From Roseburia hominis A2-183 (GTDB lineage Bacteria > Bacillota > Clostridia > Lachnospirales > Lachnospiraceae): a DNA stretch of 64,000 nt. Where the stretch lies: contig NC_015977.1 of the NCBI RefSeq assembly GCF_000225345.1, forward strand, positions 1,223,501 through 1,287,500, in the 5' to 3' direction. How positions within the stretch are numbered: position 1 is the first letter of the stretch; each line of letters opens with the position of its first letter. Shown here piece after piece: positions 24,368 to 33,423 of this stretch. The notes under the pieces were generated by a model, which made no database searches, had not been told where the DNA came from, and saw only the letters and a program-made list of their open reading frames with translations. The translations under genes and the position numbers were made by a program.

Positions 24368-26101
24368 ATGACAGGACCAGTGGCACCGAGAGACCCGGAA
24401 AAAGCAAGAGCACATTTTTATATTATGCGTGGAAAAGAGATCTGCGGACTGAAGCAGGGAGATGGCAAAGCAGTGCAGTTCATCTATGAAAGTGACGGCC
24501 GTCTGGCAAACAGTGCACAGATTGTCGGAAATATCACGGATAGCAGAATACTTGAACTGCTCGGTACAGTGAAAGGCTTCCGCACGCTTGTACACAGTAT
24601 TGGTGTGTCGGTTGAGATGGAGCATCCGGCTGAAAAGATAGAATTTGTTTTTCAGATGTACGGCAAAAAGGATTTGTATGGGGGCGGAACGAATCTGGTG
24701 GCAACACTGCAGGGAGATGGGATGGAACAGAGGATCTGTCTGTCGGATTATGAATGGAGTCTGGATGATGATGTGCCCGGACAGATCCGCTTTACATTTG
24801 ACCAGCCGGAACGGGTGGGAAAGGCAGATGTCCGTTTTTATTTAAACGACGGATTTACGGCACCGGAAGATCTGACAGAAGAAAAAGTGGATCTCCATTC
24901 GGAAGAATATTATAAGATGGTGCAGCGCTCTCTTATGAACCTGGGAAATACCTACCGCATCCGGAAAGTGATTGAGAAAGCGCGAGCCGGAAAAGAAGTG
25001 ACGCTTGCTTTTATCGGAGGGTCCATCACACAGGGGGCAGGGGCAGTGCCGATTCACACAGAGTGTTATGCATATAAGGCATATCAGCTGTTTCAGAAAC
25101 GATTTGCACGGAACAATAATGTCAGATTCATCAAGGCGGGAGTAGGAGGAACCCCATCGGAGCTTGGAATGATCCGTTTTGACAGAGATGTGTTGCGTGA
25201 GGGGGAACAGCCGGATCTTGTTGTAATCGAGTTTGCGGTGAATGATGAGGGAGATGAGACCAAAGGGGACTGCTATGAGAGTCTGGTGCGTAAGGTATTG
25301 AAGCTGCCGTGGAGACCTGCGGTGGTACTCTTGTTTTCCGTATTTGCAAATGACTGGAATCTTCAGGAACGTCTGCAGCCGGTGGGAAGACAGTACGACC
25401 TTCCGATGGTAAGTATTCTGGATGCGGTTACCCCGCAGTTTTCCGGAAAAGAACAGAAAAGAGTGATTACGAAGAACCAGTTTTTTTATGACATGTTTCA
25501 TCCGACCAACCTTGGACATACCATTATGGCAGATTGTCTGGAATACCTGATGGAGATATGTGATACGTCCGACCATGCGAGGGTGGACAGCTTCCGGCAG
25601 GGCATGACGGAGGAGGAAGTCTTAGAACAGTGTCTGCGCGGGGAGCCTGCAATCGGCAATTCGTTTGAAAAAGTAAAACTCTTAGACCGGCGGGACGGAT
25701 ATGAGGGTGCCAGTATGAGAGAGGGAGGCTTTGATGCGACAGATCACGAACTGCAGTGTGTGGAAATGGATCAGGATCTTTGCACTACGCCGGAATTCCC
25801 ATATAACTGGATGTATGATGGAACTAAGCCGGATCGGGCGTTTTTTGAACTGACGATCACATGCAGAGCGTTATTTCTGATATTTAAGGATTCCGGCGAG
25901 GTGGATGCCGGGACAGCGGATGTGCTGGTGGATGGGGAATTCCGGTTCACAGCAGATCCACATGTCAATAACTGGCTGCACTGTAATGCGGTGCTCGTAT
26001 TTCAGGAGAAGGAAACGGCAGCACATACCGTGAGAATCCAGATGAGCGGTGAGAATCTGGATAAGAAATTTACGATTCTCGGATTTGGATATGTGGAGTA
26101 G
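24368..26101 (+). CDS. SGNH-hydrolase esterase, probable acetyl-xylan-oligosaccharide esterase
   Basis: A 577-residue cytoplasmic protein with a GGAGGAG ribosome site. An N-terminal beta-rich region (1-190) precedes the SGNH hydrolase core: the nucleophile block LAFIGGSITQGAGA, the glycine block KAGVGGTPSELG, the Asn block VVIEFAVNDEGD and the Asp/His block FYDMFHPTNLGH. A C-terminal beta-rich domain (about 430-577) ends the protein. SGNH esterases in carbohydrate loci remove acetyl groups from oligosaccharides. The genes downstream (GH43, GH3, GH115, GH8) make acetylated xylo-oligosaccharides the likely substrate, which is inference. It is the first enzyme gene of the locus and reads into GH43 12 bp later. 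Confidence 0.85.
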   Translation: MTGPVAPRDPEKARAHFYIMRGKEICGLKQGDGKAVQFIYESDGRLANSAQIVGNITDSRILELLGTVKGFRTLVHSIGVSVEMEHPAEKIEFVFQMYGKKDLYGGGTNLVATLQGDGMEQRICLSDYEWSLDDDVPGQIRFTFDQPERVGKADVRFYLNDGFTAPEDLTEEKVDLHSEEYYKMVQRSLMNLGNTYRIRKVIEKARAGKEVTLAFIGGSITQGAGAVPIHTECYAYKAYQLFQKRFARNNNVRFIKAGVGGTPSELGMIRFDRDVLREGEQPDLVVIEFAVNDEGDETKGDCYESLVRKVLKLPWRPAVVLLFSVFANDWNLQERLQPVGRQYDLPMVSILDAVTPQFSGKEQKRVITKNQFFYDMFHPTNLGHTIMADCLEYLMEICDTSDHARVDSFRQGMTEEEVLEQCLRGEPAIGNSFEKVKLLDRRDGYEGASMREGGFDATDHELQCVEMDQDLCTTPEFPYNWMYDGTKPDRAFFELTITCRALFLIFKDSGEVDAGTADVLVDGEFRFTADPHVNNWLHCNAVLVFQEKETAAHTVRIQMSGENLDKKFTILGFGYVE

Positions 26102-26113
26102 GGGGGAAAAGCT

Positions 26114-27679
26114 ATGGTTACAGTTAAGAATCCGATTTTGACGGGATTTTATCCGGACCCGTCGATCTGCCGGGTAGGAGAAGATTTCTATCTGGTAACA
26201 TCCAGTTTTGCATATGCACCAGGTGTTCCGCTGTTTCACAGCAGGGATCTGGCACATTGGGAGCAAATCGGAAATATTCTGCAGAGAAAAGAGCAGCTTG
26301 CTGTTGGGGGAGAGGAGATTTCCAGGGGAATCTATGCGCCGACCATCCGATACCATAAGGGTATTTATTATATGATTACCACAAATGTCAGCTATGGAGG
26401 TAATTTTATTGTGACGGCGGAGCACCCGGAGGGACCGTGGTCAGATCCCTGTTATCTGGGAGAAGAAGCAGCCGGGATTGATCCCAGCCTGTTTTTTGAT
26501 GAGGATGGCAGGTGCTATTATTGCGGAACCAGACCGAATCCCGATGGAGTAAGGTACAATGGGGACTGGGAGATCTGGGTGCAGGAACTGGATCTGACGA
26601 CGAAGAAGCTGGTCGGAGAGAGTATGGCAATCTGGAAAGGGGCTGTGAGAGGGGCAATCTGGCCGGAGGGACCACATCTGTACAAAAAAGACGGCTATTA
26701 TTATCTGCTGCATGCAGAAGGAGGAACCGGACCGGAACACAGCATCAGTGTGGCGAGAAGCCGAAAGCTGTTTCAATGGTTTGAGGGATGCCCGCGCAAT
26801 CCGATCTTTACACATCGGAATCTTGGGGCGGATTATCCTGTGGTCTATGCTGGGCATGGGGATCTGGTGGAGGATCAAAACGGGAACTGGTATGTGGTGA
26901 TGCTCGCCACGAGACGCTGTAAGAACCATGGAAGTATGGGGCGCGAGACTTTTCTGGCAAAAGTTGTATGGCAGGATGGATGGCCGGTAATTGCTGCCGG
27001 AACCGGACGTCTGGAGAAGACACTGGAAGTGCCGCTAAAAGAGTACCGGTTTCCGGAAGAAACAGGAACGTGCGATACCCTGTGTTTCTGGGAGACGAGA
27101 CCGGATCAGAGGCTGCTTGGGATCGGGGGAAGAAATGAGGCATCCTATTCGCTGACAGAAAAACGCGGTGTATTCCGCTTATACTGTGGAAAACAGACGA
27201 TCGGTGAAAAAGGATGCAGCAGTTATTTCGGACTCCGGCAGAAAAGCTATCATTTCCATGCAGCGGTCAGATTCCGCTTTGAACCACAGTCGGAGGATGA
27301 GACGGCGGGAATGGTATTATACCAGAACCATGAGAATCATCTGAGGATGGAGATCGGGAAAAAGGGAACAGATGTCTGCTTTCGGGTGAGCACATATGTT
27401 CATGCCAGGGAAGAGGTCATCCGTGAAGTTCTTCTGAAAGAAGAGCAGGAGTTATGGGAGATTCTGATCCGCGGAGAGGAGCAGAGTGCGGGTATCTGGG
27501 TAAGGCTGGGAGAAAAAATGATCTGTGCCTGCGATAAGGTCAGCCTGCTTGCGTATACCACGGAAGAGGCGGGAGGCTTTGTGGGATGCACCATTGGAAT
27601 GTACGCGTCTTCGCATGGAACTGACAGTAAAAATTATGCGGATTATGTGAGCTTTACGTGCAGTGGAGCAGAAGAATAG
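26114..27679 (+). CDS. GH43 beta-xylosidase/alpha-L-arabinofuranosidase
   Basis: A 521-residue intracellular glycosidase. The five-bladed propeller has the general base Asp15 in FYPDPSI, the modulating Asp123 in GIDPSLFFDED and the general acid Glu185 in EGPHLYKKDGYYYLLHAEGG. A C-terminal jelly-roll domain (about 330-515), typical of GH43 xylosidases, completes the active site. It would remove terminal xylose or arabinosyl side groups from imported oligosaccharides; the two activities cannot be separated by eye. It starts behind GGGGGGAAA and lies between the SGNH esterase and a GH3 gene in one operon. Confidence 0.92.
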   Translation: MVTVKNPILTGFYPDPSICRVGEDFYLVTSSFAYAPGVPLFHSRDLAHWEQIGNILQRKEQLAVGGEEISRGIYAPTIRYHKGIYYMITTNVSYGGNFIVTAEHPEGPWSDPCYLGEEAAGIDPSLFFDEDGRCYYCGTRPNPDGVRYNGDWEIWVQELDLTTKKLVGESMAIWKGAVRGAIWPEGPHLYKKDGYYYLLHAEGGTGPEHSISVARSRKLFQWFEGCPRNPIFTHRNLGADYPVVYAGHGDLVEDQNGNWYVVMLATRRCKNHGSMGRETFLAKVVWQDGWPVIAAGTGRLEKTLEVPLKEYRFPEETGTCDTLCFWETRPDQRLLGIGGRNEASYSLTEKRGVFRLYCGKQTIGEKGCSSYFGLRQKSYHFHAAVRFRFEPQSEDETAGMVLYQNHENHLRMEIGKKGTDVCFRVSTYVHAREEVIREVLLKEEQELWEILIRGEEQSAGIWVRLGEKMICACDKVSLLAYTTEEAGGFVGCTIGMYASSHGTDSKNYADYVSFTCSGAEE

Positions 27680-27698
27680 AGCAAAAGGAGAGGGAGAG

Positions 27699-29849
27699 AT
27701 GAGTCTGGAGACGAAAGAATATGCAAAAAGACTGGTGGAACAGATGACGTTGGAGGAGAAGATCAGCCAGATGCGCTATGAATCACCGGCGATTGAGCGG
27801 CTGCATATTCCGGCGTATAACTGGTGGAATGAGGCGCTTCACGGAGTGGCAAGATCCGGTGTGGCGACAATGTTCCCACAGGCAATTGCCCTGGCAGCGA
27901 CTTTTGATGAAGAACTGATTGAGAAGATCGGAGATGTGGTGTCCACCGAGGGACGGGCAAAGTTTGAAGCGTATTCAGGAAGAGGAGACAGAGGTATTTA
28001 TAAAGGTCTGACTTTCTGGGCGCCGAATATTAACATTTTTAGAGATCCACGCTGGGGGAGAGGACATGAGACGTACGGGGAGGATCCCTGTCTGACGGCA
28101 AAGCTTGGCTGTGCGTATATCAGAGGGATTCAGGGCAAAGATCCGGATCATTTAAAGGCGGCTGCGTGTGCCAAGCATTTTGCCGTGCACAGCGGTCCGG
28201 AAGCATTGCGCCATGAGTTTGATGCAAAGGTGTCGCTGCACGATTTGTACGATACGTATTTGTATGCATTTAAGCGGTGTGTCAAGGATGCCGGTGTGGA
28301 AGCCGTGATGGGCGCTTATAACCGCGTCAACGGGGAACCGGCGTGCGGAAGCAAGACACTTCTGCAGGATATTTTAAGAGAACAATTCGGTTTTGAGGGA
28401 CACGTAGTGTCCGACTGCTGGGCAATTCTTGATTTTCATGAGCACCATCATGTGACAAAGACGGTAGAAGAATCTGCGGCAATGGCTGTCAACCATGGCT
28501 GTGATTTAAACTGCGGGAAGGCATTTTTGTATTTAAGCCGTGCCTGTGAACAGGGACTGGTGGAGGAAAAGACGATCACAGAAGCGGTGGAGCGCCTGAT
28601 GGATGTTAGAATCCGGCTGGGGATGATGGAGGATTATCCGTCTCCATATGCGAACATTCCTTATGATGTGGTGGAGTGCCCCGAACATATTGCACTGTCC
28701 TTAGAAGCCTCGAAAAGAAGTATGGTGCTGCTTAAGAATGACAACCATTTTCTTCCGCTGAAGCAGGAACAGGTCCATACCATTGCAGTGATCGGACCAA
28801 ACGCGAACTCCAGAGCAGCGCTGGTTGGAAATTATGAGGGGACATCCTCCAGATACATTACACCGCTGGAGGGAATTCAGGAATACACCGGAGAGAAAAC
28901 CCGCGTCCTATATGCGCAGGGCTGCCATCTGTATAAGGATCAGGTAGAATTCCTCGGGGAGCCGAAGGACCGGTTTAAGGAAGCGCTGATTGCTGCGGAG
29001 CGGGCAGATGTCATTGTGATGTGTCTGGGATTGGATGCGGGCATCGAAGGCGAAGAGGGAGATGCGGGAAATGAGTATGCCAGCGGTGACAAGCTGGGAT
29101 TAAAGCTTCCCGGACTGCAGCAGGAACTTTTAGAGGCGGTCGCAGCAGTCGGAAAACCGATTGTGCTCACCGTGCTGGCGGGAAGTGCACTGGATCTGTC
29201 GTGGGCGCAGGAACATGCACAGATACGGGCAATACTGGATTGCTGGTACCCGGGAGCGAGAGGTGGAAAAGCAATCGCAGAGGCATTGTTCGGAGAATTC
29301 TCTCCATGCGGAAAACTGCCGGTTACCTTTTATGAAGGAACGGAATTTCTTCCGGATTTTACGGATTATTCCATGGCAGGACGTACCTACCGGTATACGG
29401 ACAGACATGTGCTCTATCCGTTTGGATATGGTCTTACCTATTCGCAGATCCGTTATTCTGATGCACATGCAGATGTCACAGATTTTGGAATACTGGAGCC
29501 GGTAACGGTGCATGTAACGGTGGAGAATACCGGTACCTACCCGGTACAGGAAGCGGTACAGGTATATGTCAGATTCAGTGAAAGAGAAGCTTACGATCCC
29601 GGCTATCAGCTGAAGGGAATCCGGTCGGTTGCACTGGAATGTGGGGAAAAGAAAGAGGTTTGTATCACCCTTTCTCCGCGTGATTTTGCACTGATCTCCG
29701 AGGAGGGAAAATGTCTGGTACACCCGGGAAGCTATGAGATCGCAGTCGGAGGGCAGCAGCCGGATGAGAGAAGCAGCCGTCTGACCGGACAGACGGTGAG
29801 CACACTTTTTATATGCAAAACGGGAAATGTGACGGAAGTGGAATACTGA
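27699..29849 (+). CDS. GH3 beta-xylosidase-type glycoside hydrolase
   Basis: A 716-residue intracellular enzyme in the usual GH3 order: a TIM-barrel domain (about 10-320) with AKHFAVHSGPE and the nucleophile Asp239 in VVSDCWAI, an alpha/beta sandwich domain (about 345-580), and a fibronectin-III-like domain at the end (about 610-690). The short SDCWAI nucleophile region and the EALHGVAR start are typical of bacterial GH3 xylosidases. It would release xylose from the non-reducing end. ATG 27699 is chosen for the GGAGAGGGAGAG before it; an ATG at 27663 lies within GH43. Confidence 0.93.
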   Translation: MSLETKEYAKRLVEQMTLEEKISQMRYESPAIERLHIPAYNWWNEALHGVARSGVATMFPQAIALAATFDEELIEKIGDVVSTEGRAKFEAYSGRGDRGIYKGLTFWAPNINIFRDPRWGRGHETYGEDPCLTAKLGCAYIRGIQGKDPDHLKAAACAKHFAVHSGPEALRHEFDAKVSLHDLYDTYLYAFKRCVKDAGVEAVMGAYNRVNGEPACGSKTLLQDILREQFGFEGHVVSDCWAILDFHEHHHVTKTVEESAAMAVNHGCDLNCGKAFLYLSRACEQGLVEEKTITEAVERLMDVRIRLGMMEDYPSPYANIPYDVVECPEHIALSLEASKRSMVLLKNDNHFLPLKQEQVHTIAVIGPNANSRAALVGNYEGTSSRYITPLEGIQEYTGEKTRVLYAQGCHLYKDQVEFLGEPKDRFKEALIAAERADVIVMCLGLDAGIEGEEGDAGNEYASGDKLGLKLPGLQQELLEAVAAVGKPIVLTVLAGSALDLSWAQEHAQIRAILDCWYPGARGGKAIAEALFGEFSPCGKLPVTFYEGTEFLPDFTDYSMAGRTYRYTDRHVLYPFGYGLTYSQIRYSDAHADVTDFGILEPVTVHVTVENTGTYPVQEAVQVYVRFSEREAYDPGYQLKGIRSVALECGEKKEVCITLSPRDFALISEEGKCLVHPGSYEIAVGGQQPDERSSRLTGQTVSTLFICKTGNVTEVEY

Positions 29850-29912
29850 TGCTGCCGGTATCCGTTGCACTCGATGAAAAACAATGTTAGTATAAAAATA
29901 CTGGGAGAGGAT

Positions 29913-31667
29913 ATGAAGAGAATTCTGCATGCGGTTGAAGCCTGGATGGATGACTTTAAAATAAAAAATAAATTTTATATCCTGTATATCTTGTGCGTGC
30001 TGGTTCCGCTGATTGTGACGGACAGTGCGGTATTTTCTGTTGTCATGAAGTCTGAGCGGGAAGCCAGAGAGCATGAGATGGCGAATATTGCCAATGCAGT
30101 TGCATACAGTATTTCAAATACGGTCAACAATGCAGCAGAGATCGGGAAGAGTATTTATACGAGCAAATATATTAACCGTTTTTTGGCGAATACCTACAGC
30201 GATCCGTTGGACTATGTGGTGAGTTATCAGGATTTTTTTAAAGATACCCTGTTTGAGAGCGGACTTGGCATGAACAACATGGTAATCACGATGTATGCGG
30301 ATAATGACACGATCGTGAATGGGGGAAAGGTATGTAATATGAAGGAAATACGCGGTACAGAAGTGTACCGCTATTTTCAGGATAACGGATTGAATAAGGG
30401 ATTATATTTCCAGTATGATGACAGCAGGGCACCTTCGGTGGAGCCGCAGAGACGGATGCTTTTTTTCCAGAAGCTGGACTTTTATGCGGAAAATAATATG
30501 GAAAAGGTGCTGCTGATCAACATCGATTACAGTGCAGTAAACCGGACATTAGAGAAAATGAATTATGACACGGATGTATTTATCTGCCAGGGAGATAAGA
30601 TTGTCTTATCAAATGGCAGATATTCCAGTATCGGAAAGGAATTTCAGACATTTGACCAGACGGGCAGGGTCGGATACTGTCAGGAACTTGAGTTTTACGG
30701 AATGGATCTGGATATTTATGTCATGCAGCCCAAACGCCAGCTGTGGACGGAAATCCGGAAAAACCTGCCGCTGATTGGATTCTTAATTGTTGTAAATGCG
30801 ATTCTGCCACTCCTTCTGGTGCGGGGATTTAACCGGTCATTTACGCAGAGAATCAGCGAACTCAGCAAAGTGTTTGAGACAGTCGGCGGGGAACATCTGG
30901 TGCCGATTTCGTATGTGCGTGGAAAAGATGAGATTGGAAGCCTGATGAGCAATTACAACCGCATGGTTGCGAGAACAAATGAACTCATTCAGATTGTGTA
31001 TAAGAATAAGATTAAAGAACAGGAGATGCTGGTGGAAAGACAGAATGCAGAACTGCTCGCGCTGCACAGCCAGATCAATCCGCATTTTCTGTTTAATGCG
31101 TTGGAGAGCATCCGCATGCACAGCCTGTTGAAAAACGAATATGAGACGGCAGACATGGTGGAAAAGCTGGCGCTGATGCAGCGTCAGTATGTGGAATGGG
31201 GAAACGACAGTGTCGAGATCCGCAGGGAAATGGAATTTGTGAGAGCGTATCTGGGGCTTCAGAAGTATCGGTTTGGAGAGCGGTTAAGTTACAGTCTTGA
31301 AGTGGAAGAGGATTGTTTGGACATTAAAATTCCCAAAATGACAGTTGTCACCTTTGTGGAAAATGCCTGTGTACATGGAATTGAGGCAAAGACAGCTCCC
31401 GGCTGGATTTTTGTGCGGATCTGCCAAAAGCAGAAGGCACTTTATCTGGAAGTGGAAGATACCGGATGCGGCATGGACGCCTCCCAGATGCAGGAATTAA
31501 AAGAGCGCATGCTAAACGCCAGTATTGATATGCTAAAGGATGGCGGAAGAGTGGGAATCATCAATGCATGTCTGCGGCTGAAAATGGTATTCGGGGAGCA
31601 GGTGGCATTTGATATAGAGGGGGAGCAGGGTATCGGTACGACAGTGAGTATCCGGATGCCATTGTAG
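29913..31667 (+). CDS. YesM-type sensor histidine kinase
   Basis: A 584-residue membrane kinase with one membrane helix near residue 20, an extracellular sensor (about 45-280), a second helix (about 285-305), a HAMP segment, the His-kinase motif LHSQINPHFLFNALESI and an HATPase domain with VVTFVENACVHGI, DTGCGMD and GVGI-like GRVGIINACLRL. YesM-type kinases sense extracellular carbohydrate or its binding protein and phosphorylate a YesN-type regulator, which is the next gene. ATG 29913 with GGGAGAGG before it is preferred over starts at 29865 and 29874, which lack a ribosome site. It probably controls the ABC importer that follows. Confidence 0.93.
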   Translation: MKRILHAVEAWMDDFKIKNKFYILYILCVLVPLIVTDSAVFSVVMKSEREAREHEMANIANAVAYSISNTVNNAAEIGKSIYTSKYINRFLANTYSDPLDYVVSYQDFFKDTLFESGLGMNNMVITMYADNDTIVNGGKVCNMKEIRGTEVYRYFQDNGLNKGLYFQYDDSRAPSVEPQRRMLFFQKLDFYAENNMEKVLLINIDYSAVNRTLEKMNYDTDVFICQGDKIVLSNGRYSSIGKEFQTFDQTGRVGYCQELEFYGMDLDIYVMQPKRQLWTEIRKNLPLIGFLIVVNAILPLLLVRGFNRSFTQRISELSKVFETVGGEHLVPISYVRGKDEIGSLMSNYNRMVARTNELIQIVYKNKIKEQEMLVERQNAELLALHSQINPHFLFNALESIRMHSLLKNEYETADMVEKLALMQRQYVEWGNDSVEIRREMEFVRAYLGLQKYRFGERLSYSLEVEEDCLDIKIPKMTVVTFVENACVHGIEAKTAPGWIFVRICQKQKALYLEVEDTGCGMDASQMQELKERMLNASIDMLKDGGRVGIINACLRLKMVFGEQVAFDIEGEQGIGTTVSIRMPL

Positions 31668-31684
31668 AGAAGGGAAGGAAAAAG

Positions 31685-33280
31685 ATGGGGGAAGCATTGT
31701 TAAAGGTATTGCTCGTGGATGATGAGCCGTTTATATTACAGGGACTGAAGATACTGATTGACTGGGAGCAGGAGGGATTTGAAGTTGTTAAGACGGCGGC
31801 AAACGGAGAGGAAGCACTGGAATATCTGCGCGGGGAGCAGGTAGATCTCATTATTGCGGATATAAAAATGCCGGTCGTCACAGGACTGGAACTTCTGGAA
31901 AAAATACGCAGGGAAAAGATTTCCGATGCACATTTTGTGATCCTGAGCGGATATGCAGATTTTGAGTATGCGAGAAAGGCGATCCGTTACGACTGCACAG
32001 ATTATATTTTGAAACCGGTAGACCGGGAAGAATTGCTGAAGGTGCTGAATAAAGTCCAGGTATTGCGAAGGGCGGACAACCAGAAGAAGCAAAGCAGCCG
32101 GGAAATGGAGCAGGCGTATCTGTCCAGACATCTGATCGCATTGATTCAGGGAAAGTTTGACAGTGTGAATCTGGAGTATGTGAAGTCGCATATGGATGGG
32201 GCATCCGGTATACGGTATGTAGAGATTCAGATGGATGATGACGGCAGAGCCGAGGAAATATCAGATAAGGAAAAACGGGGCTTTCAGCGGCAGCTGTACC
32301 AGTATTGTATTGAGTTCCTGGGACCCCATGCATCACATTGTGTCTTTGATGTCTCAACGCATGAGAAGATTTATGACATCGGGTTATTGTATTGTGATGC
32401 GTTTGCAAAGGAGCAGGGGATTGATGGGAAAACATATCTGAACCGGTTTCTTGAGTATCTGATTGCTAACATGCACCAGCCGGTCATCATGCTTGTAGGG
32501 AAAAAGGTGCAGGATATCAGCAACATTGCCAGATCTTATGGAAATGCGTGTATGCTCCGGTCTTTTCAGGGATTCCGCACAAAAAAGCCGATCTATTACT
32601 ATGAGGAGGAAGTGCAGGTTACTTCCGGAGGAATTGTTTTATGCAAGAGCAGTCTGGATCGTCTGTTAAAAGCTGTGGAGCAGAACAACCATGTAGAGAT
32701 ACGGAGTGCGATTGAGCAGTTTTACGGGGAGATGATAAGCAGGGAAATGACCGGTGAGACGATGAATCTGAACATCAATTATCTTCTGTTTCAGCTGATC
32801 CATCTGGCGAGTGAGCAGGATGACGGGGTAAATCAGGAAGAGATTCTGCGCCTGATCAGTGAGAGTAGCTTTGAAAAGGGGGTAATGCGCGGCAGCAAGG
32901 CGCATCTGACCCGGTTTGCATGTGAATACGGGGACTATCTGTCGCAGCTTCGCAAAAATGTATCCAGAGGAGTGTTAGGAGAGATTGAGCGTGAGATCCG
33001 GGAAAACTATGCAAAGAATATCACATTAAAGAGCCTGAGTGAAAAATATTACGTCAACAGCGCATATCTGGGACAGCTGTTCCGTAAGAAAAACGGGCAG
33101 TCATTCAAAGATTATCTGAATAATTACAGAATGGAACGGGCAGCGGATCTGCTGTTACATACCGATAAGAAGATTGTCGAGATTGCGGAGGAAGTCGGGT
33201 ATCATGATCTTGATTATTTTGTGAACCGTTTTATTCTGGTAAAAGGCTGTACACCGGCGAAGTTCCGGCGTGAGGCATAA
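31685..33280 (+). CDS. YesN-type response regulator (receiver plus AraC HTH)
   Basis: A 531-residue regulator. The receiver (1-125) has VDDE, the phospho-acceptor Asp59 in LIIADIKMPVVTG and DYILKPVDR. A long middle region (about 140-420) is poorly conserved. The C-terminal AraC-type domain has LKSLSEKYYVNSAYLGQLF and IVEIAEEVGYHDLDYFVNRF, then KGCTPAKFRR. It is the partner of the YesM kinase 17 bp upstream, and the pair stands directly before a matching Lpl-type importer operon, which is its likely target. A strong terminator follows. Confidence 0.93.
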   Translation: MGEALLKVLLVDDEPFILQGLKILIDWEQEGFEVVKTAANGEEALEYLRGEQVDLIIADIKMPVVTGLELLEKIRREKISDAHFVILSGYADFEYARKAIRYDCTDYILKPVDREELLKVLNKVQVLRRADNQKKQSSREMEQAYLSRHLIALIQGKFDSVNLEYVKSHMDGASGIRYVEIQMDDDGRAEEISDKEKRGFQRQLYQYCIEFLGPHASHCVFDVSTHEKIYDIGLLYCDAFAKEQGIDGKTYLNRFLEYLIANMHQPVIMLVGKKVQDISNIARSYGNACMLRSFQGFRTKKPIYYYEEEVQVTSGGIVLCKSSLDRLLKAVEQNNHVEIRSAIEQFYGEMISREMTGETMNLNINYLLFQLIHLASEQDDGVNQEEILRLISESSFEKGVMRGSKAHLTRFACEYGDYLSQLRKNVSRGVLGEIEREIRENYAKNITLKSLSEKYYVNSAYLGQLFRKKNGQSFKDYLNNYRMERAADLLLHTDKKIVEIAEEVGYHDLDYFVNRFILVKGCTPAKFRREA

Positions 33281-33298
33281 AGGAAATACGGCAAGTTC

Positions 33299-33350
33299 AA
33301 AAGCAGGGCAAAGTATGGAAATAAGAACCTATACTTTGCCCTGCTTTTAT
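33299..33350 (+). terminator. Terminator after the YesM/YesN operon
   Basis: A perfect 18-bp stem (33299-33316 with 33331-33348) has a 14-nt loop. The right arm ends in TTTT. It separates the regulators from the importer operon. Confidence 0.88.
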
Positions 33351-33365
33351 CTATACTTCCTCCAA

Positions 33366-33393
33366 TTGTCTGAATCTGCCAGAAAGGTAAAAT
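33366..33393 (+). promoter_or_regulatory. Promoter of the Lpl-type importer operon
   Basis: TTGTCT, 16 bp, TAAAAT precedes the binding-protein ATG by 30 bp. The weak -35 box fits a promoter that needs activation, for example by the YesN regulator. Confidence 0.5.
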
Positions 33394-33423
33394 AGTATTA
33401 TCAAATAGGGAGGTAGTTACAAG